This document shows positions 41,073-49,411 of a DNA stretch of 64,000 nucleotides, piece by piece. The translations under genes and the position numbers were made by a program. The stretch's first letter is position 1; each line of letters starts with the position of its first letter. Origin of the DNA: JANXYW01 sp031400455 (lineage in GTDB: Bacteria > Chloroflexota > Dehalococcoidia > DSTF01 > JACRBR01); contig JANNPX010000019.1 in the NCBI GenBank assembly GCA_031400455.1, positions 248,001-312,000 of the forward strand, read 5' to 3'. The notes beneath the pieces were generated by a model. That model ran no database searches and had not been told where the DNA came from. It worked only from the letters and a program-made list of their open reading frames with translations.

Positions 41073-42227
41073 ATGCCATCCCCGCATAGCACAGCGCAGG
41101 GCCGCCGCCCGCTCCGCATCGCCATGCTCGGCATCCGGGGCGTGCCCGCCAACTATGGCGGGCTTGAGACGGTCGCCGAGGAGGTCGGTGCGCGCATCGT
41201 CGAGCGGGGCCATCGCGTCACGGTGTACTGCCGATCACATAACGCCGGCACCGCCGAGCGTACGCACCGCGGCATGCGCCGCATCGAGCTGCCGTCGCTC
41301 CACCAGAAGTACCTCGACACACCGACGCACACCGCCGTTTCGTCGATGCACGCGCTGCTGCATCGATCGGACGTCGTGCATCTCTTCGGCGTCGGAAACG
41401 CCGCCTGGCTGCCGTTGCTGCGGCTCGCCGGACGCGGCACCGTGATCTCTGTCGATGGCATGGACTGGCGCCGCCGCAAGTGGAGCCGTCCCGCGCGCAT
41501 GCTGCTCGAGCGTTCGTCGCTGCTCGCGATCCGTGCGTCCGGCGGCTGCATCACCGACTCGCAGGAGGTTGCCCGCTACTACGAGTCGAAGTACCAGCGT
41601 CAGCCCCACTACATCGCGCACGGCGTCGACACGCGCCCCGTGACCACGCGCGCAGCGCTCGACGAGCACCGGCTCGACGATCGCGGCTACGTGCTCTTCG
41701 TCGGGCGGCTGACGCCTGAGAAGGGCGTCCATCACCTCATCGAGGCGTTCAAGTCGACGGAGACGGAGAAGCAGCTCGTGATCGTTGGTGACGGCTCGAG
41801 CGAGCCGGACTACTGGCAGCGGCTCGTCGCGCTGGCATCCGGCGACAAGCGCGTGCGGTTGCTGGGCCCGGTCTATGGCGAGGGCGTCCGCGAGCTGTTC
41901 GCCCACGCCTACCTCTACGTGCAGCCGTCCGAGATCGAAGGCACGGCGCTATCCCTGGTCGAGGCGATGGGATTCGGCAACTGTGTGCTCGTCAGCAATA
42001 TCGCCGAGAACCTCGAGACCGTCGGTGATGCGGGCCTGAGCTTCGATATCAAGCACCCTGTCGAATCACTGCGCAACCGCCTGAGGGAGCTGTTCGCTGC
42101 GCCCGAGCTCGTTGCCTGCCACCGCCAGAAGTCGCTCGTGTACGGCGCCGCGAACTACTCTTGGGAGCGCGTCACCGATCAGCATGAAGACCTCTACTAC
42201 CAAGTCGCCGGTATCACTTCGCACTGA
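41073..42227 (+). CDS. Family 4 glycosyltransferase (DUF1972 rhamnosyltransferase-like)
   Basis: A 384-aa GT-B enzyme. The start LRIAMLGIRGVPANYGGLETVAEEV is typical of DUF1972/GT4 rhamnosyltransferases. The donor side has YVLFVGRLTPEKGVHHLIEAF and PSEIEGTALSLVEAMGFG, with the conserved E-x7-E. Last gene of the cluster; a short hairpin follows. Confidence 0.9.
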   Translation: MPSPHSTAQGRRPLRIAMLGIRGVPANYGGLETVAEEVGARIVERGHRVTVYCRSHNAGTAERTHRGMRRIELPSLHQKYLDTPTHTAVSSMHALLHRSDVVHLFGVGNAAWLPLLRLAGRGTVISVDGMDWRRRKWSRPARMLLERSSLLAIRASGGCITDSQEVARYYESKYQRQPHYIAHGVDTRPVTTRAALDEHRLDDRGYVLFVGRLTPEKGVHHLIEAFKSTETEKQLVIVGDGSSEPDYWQRLVALASGDKRVRLLGPVYGEGVRELFAHAYLYVQPSEIEGTALSLVEAMGFGNCVLVSNIAENLETVGDAGLSFDIKHPVESLRNRLRELFAAPELVACHRQKSLVYGAANYSWERVTDQHEDLYYQVAGITSH

Positions 42228-42251
42228 TCTGCACGACCTCATGGATGGAGT

Positions 42252-42268
42252 GCGGGCTTCAAGCCCGT
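42252..42268. repeat. Palindromic GCGGGCTT-AAGCCCG element (REP-like)
   Basis: A short perfect inverted repeat, CGGGC-N5-GCCCG, after the exopolysaccharide cluster. It resembles the palindromes at 50393-50547 and 54548. It could terminate the cluster and also the convergent acyl-CoA dehydrogenase gene. Confidence 0.45.
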
Positions 42269-42294
42269 GCGCATCGCGTCTTGTTGGCGCCGCA

Positions 42295-43488
42295 CTAGTC
42301 CGGCGTGAACTCCCGGAGGGCCCGCACCGCCGCACTAGACAGCGTGACGTCATCAAGCGGTGGGTGGATCAGTCCCGCGCGGACGTCGCGGAAGCAACGC
42401 TCCAACGGCGAAGACTCAAGCATCGCGGCGCCGCCACCGATCCGCAGAGCCAGATCGGTAACGCGCACGGCGTTGTTCGTAGCGTGGTACTTCGCGAGCG
42501 GTACCTGAGCGGCGACGGACGCGCGGTCCATGCGTCCCTCTACCCAGTCGCGCGCAGTGTCAAAGATGAGCCGCCGCGCGGCGAACAGCAGCGCCTCGAT
42601 CTCACCGAGCTTCGCGCGCACGGCGGGCAGATCGCCGATCGGCTTGCCGAGATTCGTCGGCACCCGAGTCGCGGCGAAGTGCGCCGCCCAATCGCGCGCC
42701 GCGACAGCGATGCCGACGTAGGTCGCCGCGAACGGCAGTCCGTGCCAAGGCGCAGCATCCGGTGACGGCGCGTATGTGGCACCGGACTCGCTGACGCGGA
42801 TGACATCGGCATCCGGCACGAACACATCTTCGAGCACGATGTCGTGGCTGGCGGACTCGCGCATCGACAGCGCCTGCCACGTCGGCTCGATGCGCACCCC
42901 CGCCGAAGACGCCGTCACCAAGAACTGCCCCAGATGCTCAGGGATGTTCGGAGCGCGCACCGTCGCGCTCACTGCGTAGTGCGTGAGCAGCGTACTTGCA
43001 GTCGACCACGCCTTGCGCCCCGTGATGCGCCAGCCGGCATCGACGCGCGTCGCAGTCGTTGCGGGCAGGCCGCCGCGCGCCGGGCTCCCCATCTCCGCTT
43101 CCGCCTGGCAGTTGTTGATCAGCCAACGGTGCTCGACGCTGCCACGCAGATACGCATCGAGCCGCTCAGGTGCCCACAAGCCGGACACCAGCGAACCGCC
43201 CAAGTACTGCAGGTGCATGTTTGCGGCCAATCCAGCCGAGCCGAGGGCGCGCGACACCTTCTCCTGCGCGATGCAGACGTCCAGCACGCTGCCGCCCAGC
43301 CCGCCGAGCCGCTGCGGTACGACCAGCGTCAGATACCCCGTCGCGCGCAGATCTTCGACACACCCAGCCAGCAGCGCTTCGCCAGCGTCCGCGCCGGCAC
43401 CGACGCGCGCAGCGATCCGCTGCGCCGCATCGTCGGCTACGGCCACAATCCGCGCATCAGCAAGGAAATCGTAAGAATCCACGATCAA
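42295..43488 (-). CDS. Acyl-CoA dehydrogenase family protein
   Basis: A 397-aa flavoprotein. An N-terminal helical domain (LRATGYLTLVVPQRLGGLGG), a mid beta domain (NNCQAEAEMGSPARGG; WRITGRKAWSTAS), and a C-terminal helical domain are all present. The usual catalytic Glu position is not certain from the sequence. It is closer to the DszC/SfnB-like group than to fatty-acid enzymes in the middle domain, so the substrate is open. TTG 43488 or GTG 43482 starts it. The panC stop lies 11 bases upstream of this start. Confidence 0.82.
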   Translation of the reverse strand: MIVDSYDFLADARIVAVADDAAQRIAARVGAGADAGEALLAGCVEDLRATGYLTLVVPQRLGGLGGSVLDVCIAQEKVSRALGSAGLAANMHLQYLGGSLVSGLWAPERLDAYLRGSVEHRWLINNCQAEAEMGSPARGGLPATTATRVDAGWRITGRKAWSTASTLLTHYAVSATVRAPNIPEHLGQFLVTASSAGVRIEPTWQALSMRESASHDIVLEDVFVPDADVIRVSESGATYAPSPDAAPWHGLPFAATYVGIAVAARDWAAHFAATRVPTNLGKPIGDLPAVRAKLGEIEALLFAARRLIFDTARDWVEGRMDRASVAAQVPLAKYHATNNAVRVTDLALRIGGGAAMLESSPLERCFRDVRAGLIHPPLDDVTLSSAAVRALREFTPD

Positions 43489-43499
43489 AGAGTATCAAG

Positions 43500-44372
43500 C
43501 TATCGTGTAGGGGTGGGGCTCGCCCCGGCCGCTTTGGGCACGACCGTCACGTTGTCGATAAGCCGCGTCCCCCCGAACCGCACCGCAACCGACACCAGCG
43601 CCGGACCCTCGATCGTCGCCAGCTCCTCGAGCGACATGGCGTCCGCCACGCTCACGTAATCGATCTCAGCCAGGTTTTCGGCGCTGATCAGCGATTCCAG
43701 AGACGCGCGCACCTCGGCCGCATCACGCTGACCGGCCGCGACGATCGACTCTGCCAGGCGCAAGGAGCGCGAGAGCACACGTGCGGCCGACCGCTGCTCC
43801 GGCGTGAGGTTGACGTTCCGGCTGCTCATCGCCACACCGTCCGGCTCACGCACGATAGGCATGCCGACGATCTCGACCGGCACGTCGAGGTCGCGCACCA
43901 TGCGCCGCACAACGGCGAGCTGCTGGGCGTCCTTCTGTCCGAAGTACGCGCGTTCCGGCTGCGTGATGTTGAAGAGCTTGAGGACGACCGTCGTGACGCC
44001 GCGAAAATGCGTCGGCCGGCTCGCGCCCTCCAGCCGCGACGTGAGGTGCTCGACCTCGACGTACGTGCTGGCGTCCGTCGCGTACATCTCGTCCGCCGCG
44101 GGTATGAACACCGCGTCGACTCCCTCAGCTTTAAGAAGAGCGAGATCGCGCGCTTCGTCCCGCGGATAGCGCGCGAGATCCTCATTCGGCGCGAACTGCG
44201 TCGGATTCACGAAGATCGTCGCTGCGGTGTGCACGTTGTCGTGCTTCGAGGCGCGTACGAGCGACAGGTGACCATCGTGTAGATAGCCCATCGTCGGCAC
44301 AAGACCGAGCGTGCCGCCCGTGAGGACTCGTCGCCACGCGCGGAAGTCAGCGATCGTGCGTGCGATGTGCAT
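43500..44372 (-). CDS. panC: Pantoate--beta-alanine ligase
   Basis: A 290-aa PanC. GLVPTMGYLHDGHLSLV has the ATP-binding HxGH-like motif (DGH) near 33-35; IFVNPTQFAPNEDLARYPR and FGQKDAQQLAVVRRMV follow, then MSSRNVNL. It joins pantoate and beta-alanine to pantothenate using ATP. ATG 44372 begins the conserved protein. Third in the panD-panB-panC order, about 100 bases after panB. Confidence 0.95.
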   Translation of the reverse strand: MHIARTIADFRAWRRVLTGGTLGLVPTMGYLHDGHLSLVRASKHDNVHTAATIFVNPTQFAPNEDLARYPRDEARDLALLKAEGVDAVFIPAADEMYATDASTYVEVEHLTSRLEGASRPTHFRGVTTVVLKLFNITQPERAYFGQKDAQQLAVVRRMVRDLDVPVEIVGMPIVREPDGVAMSSRNVNLTPEQRSAARVLSRSLRLAESIVAAGQRDAAEVRASLESLISAENLAEIDYVSVADAMSLEELATIEGPALVSVAVRFGGTRLIDNVTVVPKAAGASPTPTR

Positions 44373-44474
44373 CAGCGGGCATTCACAACCGCAGACGGCG
44401 GTGCCACATGGGCGCGCACGCGCTGGATCACAGTCGCCCCCGGCTGTGCTGTCCATTCAAGGCTGGAAGAAGTG

Positions 44475-45356
44475 TCAGGCATCGAGGCCGAGCGCGTGCC
44501 GCCGCTGGATGGCGCTCGTCCCAGCGGGGCGTAGCTCCGCGAGCGCGGCCGGGTCCATCTTGAAGCTCTGCTTGTCGGTCGGGAACGCACCCGCGCGCAC
44601 GTCGGCGGCGTACCGCGCTACTGCGTCGCGAATCAGCGCGCCCGCGTCGGCGTAGCGCCCTGCGTGCTTCGGAACGAACCCGTCGTAGAGGCCGAGCAGA
44701 TCGTGGAACACCTGCACCTGCCCGTCGCAATGCACGCCGGCGCCGATGCCGATCGTCGGCACGCTCAGGCGTGCCGTGAGCAGTTCGGCGAGCGGCGCTG
44801 GCACCAATTCCAGAACGATGCCGAACGCGCCAGCCTGCTCGAGCGCCTGCGCGTCGTGCATGAGTTGCACTGCTGCCGCCGGTGTCTTGCCCTGTACCTT
44901 CCATCCGCCGACCTGGTTCACGGATTGCGGGGTCAGCCCGATGTGGCCCATCACGGGGATGCCTGCTTCGACCAGCTTCTTCACGATCTCGGCGGAGCGG
45001 ACGCCACCCTCGAGCTTCACGGCGCCACAACCGGTCTCCTGCAGGAAACGCGCCGCGTTGCGCATCGCGTCCTGCCAGCCGGTCTGGTAGCTCATGAACG
45101 GCATGTCGCCGACGACCATCGCGTGCTTCGAACCGCGCACCGCCGCCTTGGTGTGATGGATCATGTCCTCCATCGTCACCGGCAGAGTCGAGTCGTAGCC
45201 AAGCACGACCATGCCTAGCGTGTCGCCGACGAGGATCATGTCCGCGCGTGCCTCATCGACCAGGCGAGCGGTCGGGTAGTCGTACGCCGTCATCATGACG
45301 ATCTTGTCGCCGCGCTTCTTCATCTCGCGGATGTCGGCGGTGCTGATGCGGTTCAT
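44475..45356 (-). CDS. panB: Ketopantoate hydroxymethyltransferase
   Basis: A 293-aa TIM-barrel PanB. KIVMMTAYDYPTARLVDEA, ILVGDTLGMVVLGYDSTLPVTMEDMI with the Mg-binding Asp, and PVMGHIGLTPQSVNQVGG are all diagnostic. It makes ketopantoate from 2-oxoisovalerate and methylene-THF. Shares the transcript with panD and panC. Confidence 0.95.
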   Translation of the reverse strand: MNRISTADIREMKKRGDKIVMMTAYDYPTARLVDEARADMILVGDTLGMVVLGYDSTLPVTMEDMIHHTKAAVRGSKHAMVVGDMPFMSYQTGWQDAMRNAARFLQETGCGAVKLEGGVRSAEIVKKLVEAGIPVMGHIGLTPQSVNQVGGWKVQGKTPAAAVQLMHDAQALEQAGAFGIVLELVPAPLAELLTARLSVPTIGIGAGVHCDGQVQVFHDLLGLYDGFVPKHAGRYADAGALIRDAVARYAADVRAGAFPTDKQSFKMDPAALAELRPAGTSAIQRRHALGLDA

Positions 45357-45390
45357 GGCGTGACTCCTAGTGCGGACGTTTGCGTGACAC

Positions 45391-45771
45391 TCAGGCGACT
45401 GGTGCGGGGTCGATGTGGTTGCCGATACGGGCGATGTGGTTGAATTCGTCGACGTAGATCAGCGCGGGCGCGAGGCTGCGGGCTTCATCGTCGGTGGCGG
45501 TCTTGTACGTGAGAATGATCACGGTATCGCCGGGGCTGACCAGCCGCGCTGCCGCGCCGTTGATGCAGATCTGGCCGCTGTTCCGCGCACCTTCGATGGC
45601 GTACGTCGTCAGCCGCGAGCCATTGTCCACATCCAGCACGTGCACCTGCTCAAACGGCAGGATGTCGGCGGCATCCATCAGTTCGGGATCGATGGTGATG
45701 CTGCCCTCGTAGTGCAGGTCCGCCTGCGTCACGCGAGCGCGATGGATCTTGCTCTTGAGTACTGTCCGCAT
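45391..45771 (-). CDS. panD: Aspartate 1-decarboxylase proenzyme
   Basis: A 126-aa PanD. The self-cleavage site is YEGSITID (Gly24-Ser25), giving the pyruvoyl group. Lys9 and Arg-rich N-terminus MRTVLKSKIHRARVTQADL match the family. It supplies beta-alanine to PanC. ATG 45771 has GGAGG eight bases upstream. First gene of the pan operon, preceded by an attenuator-like leader. Confidence 0.95.
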   Translation of the reverse strand: MRTVLKSKIHRARVTQADLHYEGSITIDPELMDAADILPFEQVHVLDVDNGSRLTTYAIEGARNSGQICINGAAARLVSPGDTVIILTYKTATDDEARSLAPALIYVDEFNHIARIGNHIDPAPVA

Positions 45772-45801
45772 GTGCCACCTCCGCGCCCGCTGTTGGGCAC
45801 G

Positions 45802-45831
45802 AAAAAACCCCTTCGGATCGCACCGAAGAGG
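45802..45831 (-). terminator. Intrinsic terminator inside the pan leader (attenuator candidate)
   Basis: In sense: CCTCTTCGG pairs with CCGAAGGGG around TGCGAT, followed directly by six T. It lies 30 bases before panD and about 120-140 bases after the likely start of transcription. A perfect rho-independent terminator upstream of a gene on the same strand suggests conditional termination. Confidence 0.8.
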
Positions 45832-45955
45832 CACATGGAGACTTCCCGTCTCGCCGTCTGTGCCGTCTCGGTCCGAACCGGATCCAAGCAGCCTGGGTCG
45901 ATCCTACTCCCGACGCTTTCACTCACCGCCCGCAACTCGGGTCGATGGCAATGCC

Positions 45956-45985
45956 AACATAGATCGTGTTGCGCAAAGATGTCAA
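45956..45985 (-). promoter_or_regulatory. Promoter of the pan operon
   Basis: TTGACA (45985-45980) and TATGTT (45961-45956) with an 18-base spacer, on the minus strand. Transcription would start near 45949, giving a leader of about 178 bases to panD. Confidence 0.7.
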
Positions 45986-46109
45986 CGTGCTCGTCAATGC
46001 TCGTCACTCGCGCAATGCCCGACTGGCGTCGATCGCGGCGATCCTGAGCGATAGAAAGAACTGATCACGTTTGTGATCGAGAGGGGTAGTCAGGCGCGAT
46101 CCAAGTGGG

Positions 46110-46115
46110 TATACT
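46110..46115 (+). promoter_or_regulatory. -10 element of the carboxypeptidase gene (near-leaderless)
   Basis: TATACT at 46110-46115 in the context TGGGTATACT. The expected start of transcription, near 46122, leaves only two or so bases before ATG 46124. No good -35 was found. Confidence 0.5.
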
Positions 46116-46123
46116 CGGCCCCA

Positions 46124-47092
46124 ATGAGAGAAACGAACCGCGCAGCCCTTGGCGGGGTGGGTGCGGCGATCGTCGGAGTCGCGCTGACCGTGCTCGCACT
46201 GTCGGCTGGCTGGGTCTCCGGCGCCGTATATGACGGACGGCTCGCACCGCGGGCCTGTCCTGCTGGGTGCTCCTCATCCGCGGAAGCGGCCCCGCATTCG
46301 ACACTCAACCAGAGTACGAGCCCAACGCCCGAGCCAACCGAACCGGCGGGCTTCCCGTATGTCAGCGCCCGGTCGATCGCGATCATCGAGGACGCCTGCG
46401 GCGGCAAGATATACGGCCGGGACGAGCACCTGCAGCTTCCACCGGCGAGCCTGACGAAGTTGATGACGGCCGCCGTGGCGACGGATCGGGCCGAGACCGG
46501 CAAGCTGATCAAGACGGATGTCGATAGCGCGAAGCTGTACGACGAGACGGGCTCGACCGTCATGGGGCTGCGACCCGGCATGGAACTCTCGCTGCTGGAC
46601 CTGTTGTACGGACTGCTGTTGCCGTCCGGCAACGATGCGGCGATCGCCATCGCAGAGGGTATCAGCGGTACGGAGGAGCGGTTCGTCGACTTGATGAACG
46701 AGAAGGCACAGTCACTGGCGCTCAACAACACACACTTTACGAACTCCCACGGCCTCTACGACAAAGACCTCTACTCCAGCGCGTACGACATGGCGATGCT
46801 GGCGCGCTACGACATGCAGAACGCAACGCTGCGCCAGATCGTCGCCGCAGTCTCGTGGCAGCCGAAATGGGACGGGCCGCCGGTGTGGAACGGAAACGCG
46901 CTGCTCGGCAAGGTGGATGGCGCGGACGGCGTCAAGATCGGTTACACCGAGCAGTCGCAGCAGACGATCGTCGGCTCCGCGACCCGCAACGGTCGCCGCA
47001 TCATCGTCTCCGCCATGCGCAGCCAGGATCGCTACACGGACAGCGAGCGCCTCTTCGACTGGGCGTTCGACCAACCGTCTCCCTGCCCGTGA
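46124..47092 (+). CDS. D-alanyl-D-alanine carboxypeptidase (peptidase S11)
   Basis: A 322-aa penicillin-binding-protein-type serine peptidase that trims peptidoglycan stem peptides. Signal-anchor helix (residues 8-30), Thr/Pro linker, then ASLTKLM (SxxK Ser), SGND (SxN) and VKIGYT, the KTG-like box with Ile for Thr. The C-terminal PBP5-like domain is lacking. No ribosome-binding site: the mRNA appears almost leaderless. Confidence 0.9.
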   Translation: MRETNRAALGGVGAAIVGVALTVLALSAGWVSGAVYDGRLAPRACPAGCSSSAEAAPHSTLNQSTSPTPEPTEPAGFPYVSARSIAIIEDACGGKIYGRDEHLQLPPASLTKLMTAAVATDRAETGKLIKTDVDSAKLYDETGSTVMGLRPGMELSLLDLLYGLLLPSGNDAAIAIAEGISGTEERFVDLMNEKAQSLALNNTHFTNSHGLYDKDLYSSAYDMAMLARYDMQNATLRQIVAAVSWQPKWDGPPVWNGNALLGKVDGADGVKIGYTEQSQQTIVGSATRNGRRIIVSAMRSQDRYTDSERLFDWAFDQPSPCP

Positions 47093-47110
47093 CCGTCGCG
47101 CAACGGCACT

Positions 47111-47206
47111 TGTCATGTCGAGCGAAGCGAAGCATCTAGCCGGAACTGGCTCCCTGCGTCAGTCACGCGCCGAACTCCATGTTGTCATGCGGAGCGAAGC
47201 ATCCGG
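47111..47206 (+). repeat. Two copies of a TGTCATGC-GAGCGAAGCGAAGCATC dispersed repeat
   Basis: Copy one at 47111-47138 (TGTCATGTCGAGCGAAGC...) and copy two at 47183-47206. Another is at 59066 and a degenerate one at 10165. They lie only between genes. This type of short GAGCGAAGCGAAGCAT repeat is known from many bacteria; function unknown. Confidence 0.6.
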
Positions 47207-47251
47207 TTCGATCTGCTTGTTCCGTCGCTCACGATAGCGGTGCTCGTGCGC

Positions 47252-48268
47252 TCACCCTCGCGGCGACGCGCGGCGTGCCGCCACCGTTCGTGCCCCAGCG
47301 CCAACGTCGCGAATCGACGGATACCCGCCGAGCGTTTCCGCCATCATCACGCCCCGAACGATAGCGCGTTCCACGGCGCGCGTCGCCAGCGCTTCGACGA
47401 TGCGATAGTCTGACCCTTCCAGCCCGCGCTCGCCCGTAGCCAGCGTGAAGATCACGTCGCCGTCGCTGGGCGTGTGCGCTGGGCGCACAGCGCGAGCGAG
47501 TCCGTCGTGGCAGACCACGGCGAGGCGATTCGCCTGCTCCTTCGTCAGCGCCGCGTTCGTCGCGACGACGACGAGGACCGTGTTCTGCTCGGCGATTTCC
47601 GGCTGCCAGATGCGCCCCTCGCGCAGCACCTCGACGGTGCTCTCGATGCGACCGTCTTCGCCCCGCGCGCCGGCGAGGATCTGTCCCGTCTCCGGATCGA
47701 GGACCTCGCCCGCGGCGTTCACCGCCGCCAGCGCACCCGCGATCAGACCGTGTACGGACCTCTCGCTGGCAGATCCGAGTCCGCCCTTCATCGCGTGCTC
47801 CGGCCCCAGCGCCTTGCCGACGGTCGCTCCCATCCCGGCGCCCACGTTGCCCTCTTCGGTGCGACGGCGCGCACTCGCCGCCGCGCGGTAGCCCGAGTCG
47901 ATCGTCGGCCAGCGATCGTGGCGGCCGATCCCGAGATCGAACAGGATCGCCGCCGGAACGATAGGCACGACGCCACGACCGAACGGAAAGCCAATGTCGC
48001 GCTCGGCGAGGTAGCGCATCACGCCGGACGCGGCCTCGAGCCCGAAGGCGCTGCCGCCCCCGAGCAACACGCCATGGATCTCCTGCACGAGGTTGCCCGG
48101 CCGCAGCAAGTCCGTCTCGCGCGTTCCCGGCGCCCCACCGCGCACATCGACTCCCGCCACAGCAGGGCGATCCGGCAATACGACCGTGCACCCCGTGATC
48201 GCCCGGCGATCCTGCCAGTGCCCCACGCGGATGCCCGGCACGTCGGTAATCGAGCCTTCATCGCCCAT
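47252..48268 (-). CDS. P1 family peptidase (DmpA/BapA-like Ntn hydrolase)
   Basis: A 338-aa peptidase of the S58/DmpA family. GHWQDRRAITGCTVVLPD at the start, GGGSAFGLEAASGVMRYL and NVGAGMGATVGK, and VVVATNAALTKEQANRLAVV with the conserved Asn and nucleophile (Thr-Asn-Ala context). It self-cleaves to an aminopeptidase for D- or beta-amino acid peptides or, in some lines, is a beta-aminopeptidase. ATG 48268 is used; GTG 48298 is possible. Neither has a ribosome-binding site. Confidence 0.85.
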   Translation of the reverse strand: MGDEGSITDVPGIRVGHWQDRRAITGCTVVLPDRPAVAGVDVRGGAPGTRETDLLRPGNLVQEIHGVLLGGGSAFGLEAASGVMRYLAERDIGFPFGRGVVPIVPAAILFDLGIGRHDRWPTIDSGYRAAASARRRTEEGNVGAGMGATVGKALGPEHAMKGGLGSASERSVHGLIAGALAAVNAAGEVLDPETGQILAGARGEDGRIESTVEVLREGRIWQPEIAEQNTVLVVVATNAALTKEQANRLAVVCHDGLARAVRPAHTPSDGDVIFTLATGERGLEGSDYRIVEALATRAVERAIVRGVMMAETLGGYPSIRDVGAGARTVAARRASPRG

Positions 48269-48362
48269 GGGTTGGTTCGGAGGTTGGTGTCTTGGCACGG
48301 TGTTGAGAGGATATGCGACGACATTCGCGGGCGCACGGAGCGGGCGACAGGAAGTGGATGGT

Positions 48363-49217
48363 CTACTTGGAGGGTGGCGGCTTGATCCGGCGCGAGCGCC
48401 CTTCCTCCTGATGCGCCGTCAGCGTCGCATAGATCAGGCTGCTCGAGATGTGCGTCATTGCGCCGATGACGCTGATCACGTTCTCGAGGCGCTTCTCGTC
48501 GACGGAGATCGTGGTGACGTTGATGGTGCGGCGCTGCTCATCGATGGCGATCGACGCCACCTGGTGCGGCATCATCCCGACGTTGTCCAGCCAGGCCGAC
48601 TGCTTCGTCAGCGCCGCTCCGGCGCGACCTTCGCCGGCCGCCTGAGCCAGCGCCAGCGCGACGCCTTCGCCCATGTCGCCCGTCCGCGTCAGGTCGCCCA
48701 GCATCTGCACGAGCGCGCGCTTCAGGTCCCGAGCATCGCTCTTCGAGAGCGACGGGAAGCGCTTCGCGATCTCGTCCGGCATCGGCAGTCCAAGCGATTC
48801 CATTAACTCGCTCTGAGGCGTCGTCGCCAGTTCCTGGAAGAACGCCAGCGCCGACGCGCGGTCCAGCTTGAACCCGAGGAACGCGCGCATCACCGGCTGC
48901 TGCCCACGCTGTCGCAATGCGTACACGAGTCCGACAAGGTCGCTCGCGGCGTGGACGTACTGCTCCATGATGTTCACCGCCAGCACCTTGCGCACCGGCG
49001 GCGATTCCGTCACTAGCGCACGCAAGCACGTCTCGGCGAGGATGCGGCGACTCGTCACGCCCAGTTCAGCGTAGCTGGTGAGGAATTCAATGTCCCGCGC
49101 CTGCATGAAGCCGTCGAAGCACTCGATGCAGCGCGCGGGCTTCGTCTCACCCGCGTGGAACGAGAGCGGTTGCCCGCAATCGCGGCAAGTAGCTTCGAGG
49201 GAGCGATTCTCAGCCAT
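48363..49217 (-). CDS. Zinc-ribbon protein of unknown function, 284 aa
   Basis: Not recognised. Residues 11-33 hold C-x2-C and C-x2-C (CRDCGQPL and ARCIECFDG), a treble-clef/zinc-ribbon. The rest is helical with no membrane segment (e.g. LVTESPPVRKVLAVNIMEQY). It may bind nucleic acid or protein. Flanked by the P1 peptidase and fpg, with no clear shared role. Confidence 0.65.
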   Translation of the reverse strand: MAENRSLEATCRDCGQPLSFHAGETKPARCIECFDGFMQARDIEFLTSYAELGVTSRRILAETCLRALVTESPPVRKVLAVNIMEQYVHAASDLVGLVYALRQRGQQPVMRAFLGFKLDRASALAFFQELATTPQSELMESLGLPMPDEIAKRFPSLSKSDARDLKRALVQMLGDLTRTGDMGEGVALALAQAAGEGRAGAALTKQSAWLDNVGMMPHQVASIAIDEQRRTINVTTISVDEKRLENVISVIGAMTHISSSLIYATLTAHQEEGRSRRIKPPPSK

Positions 49218-49411
49218 TGCAACCAGCGTCGCGCTTCACTCACACGAAGTCAAGCAAGCCACCGGAACCACGAAGGCCACGAAGGAGCACGAAAGGATTC
49301 AGTTGATGGCAGTCGTCGGTGGAGCCTGAAATCCGGACTTGTTTGCATTGAGTTCGTCCTGAGCCTCCTCTCCGCGACGTGGAGAGGAGGTGGCCGGAGG
49401 TGAGGTGCTCG

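Noticed and set aside
45772..46007. T-box or leader peptide (MCLFGAIRRGFFVPN) in the pan leader
   Set aside because: No T-box antiterminator motif, and the peptide is not enriched in a relevant amino acid; only the terminator is supported.
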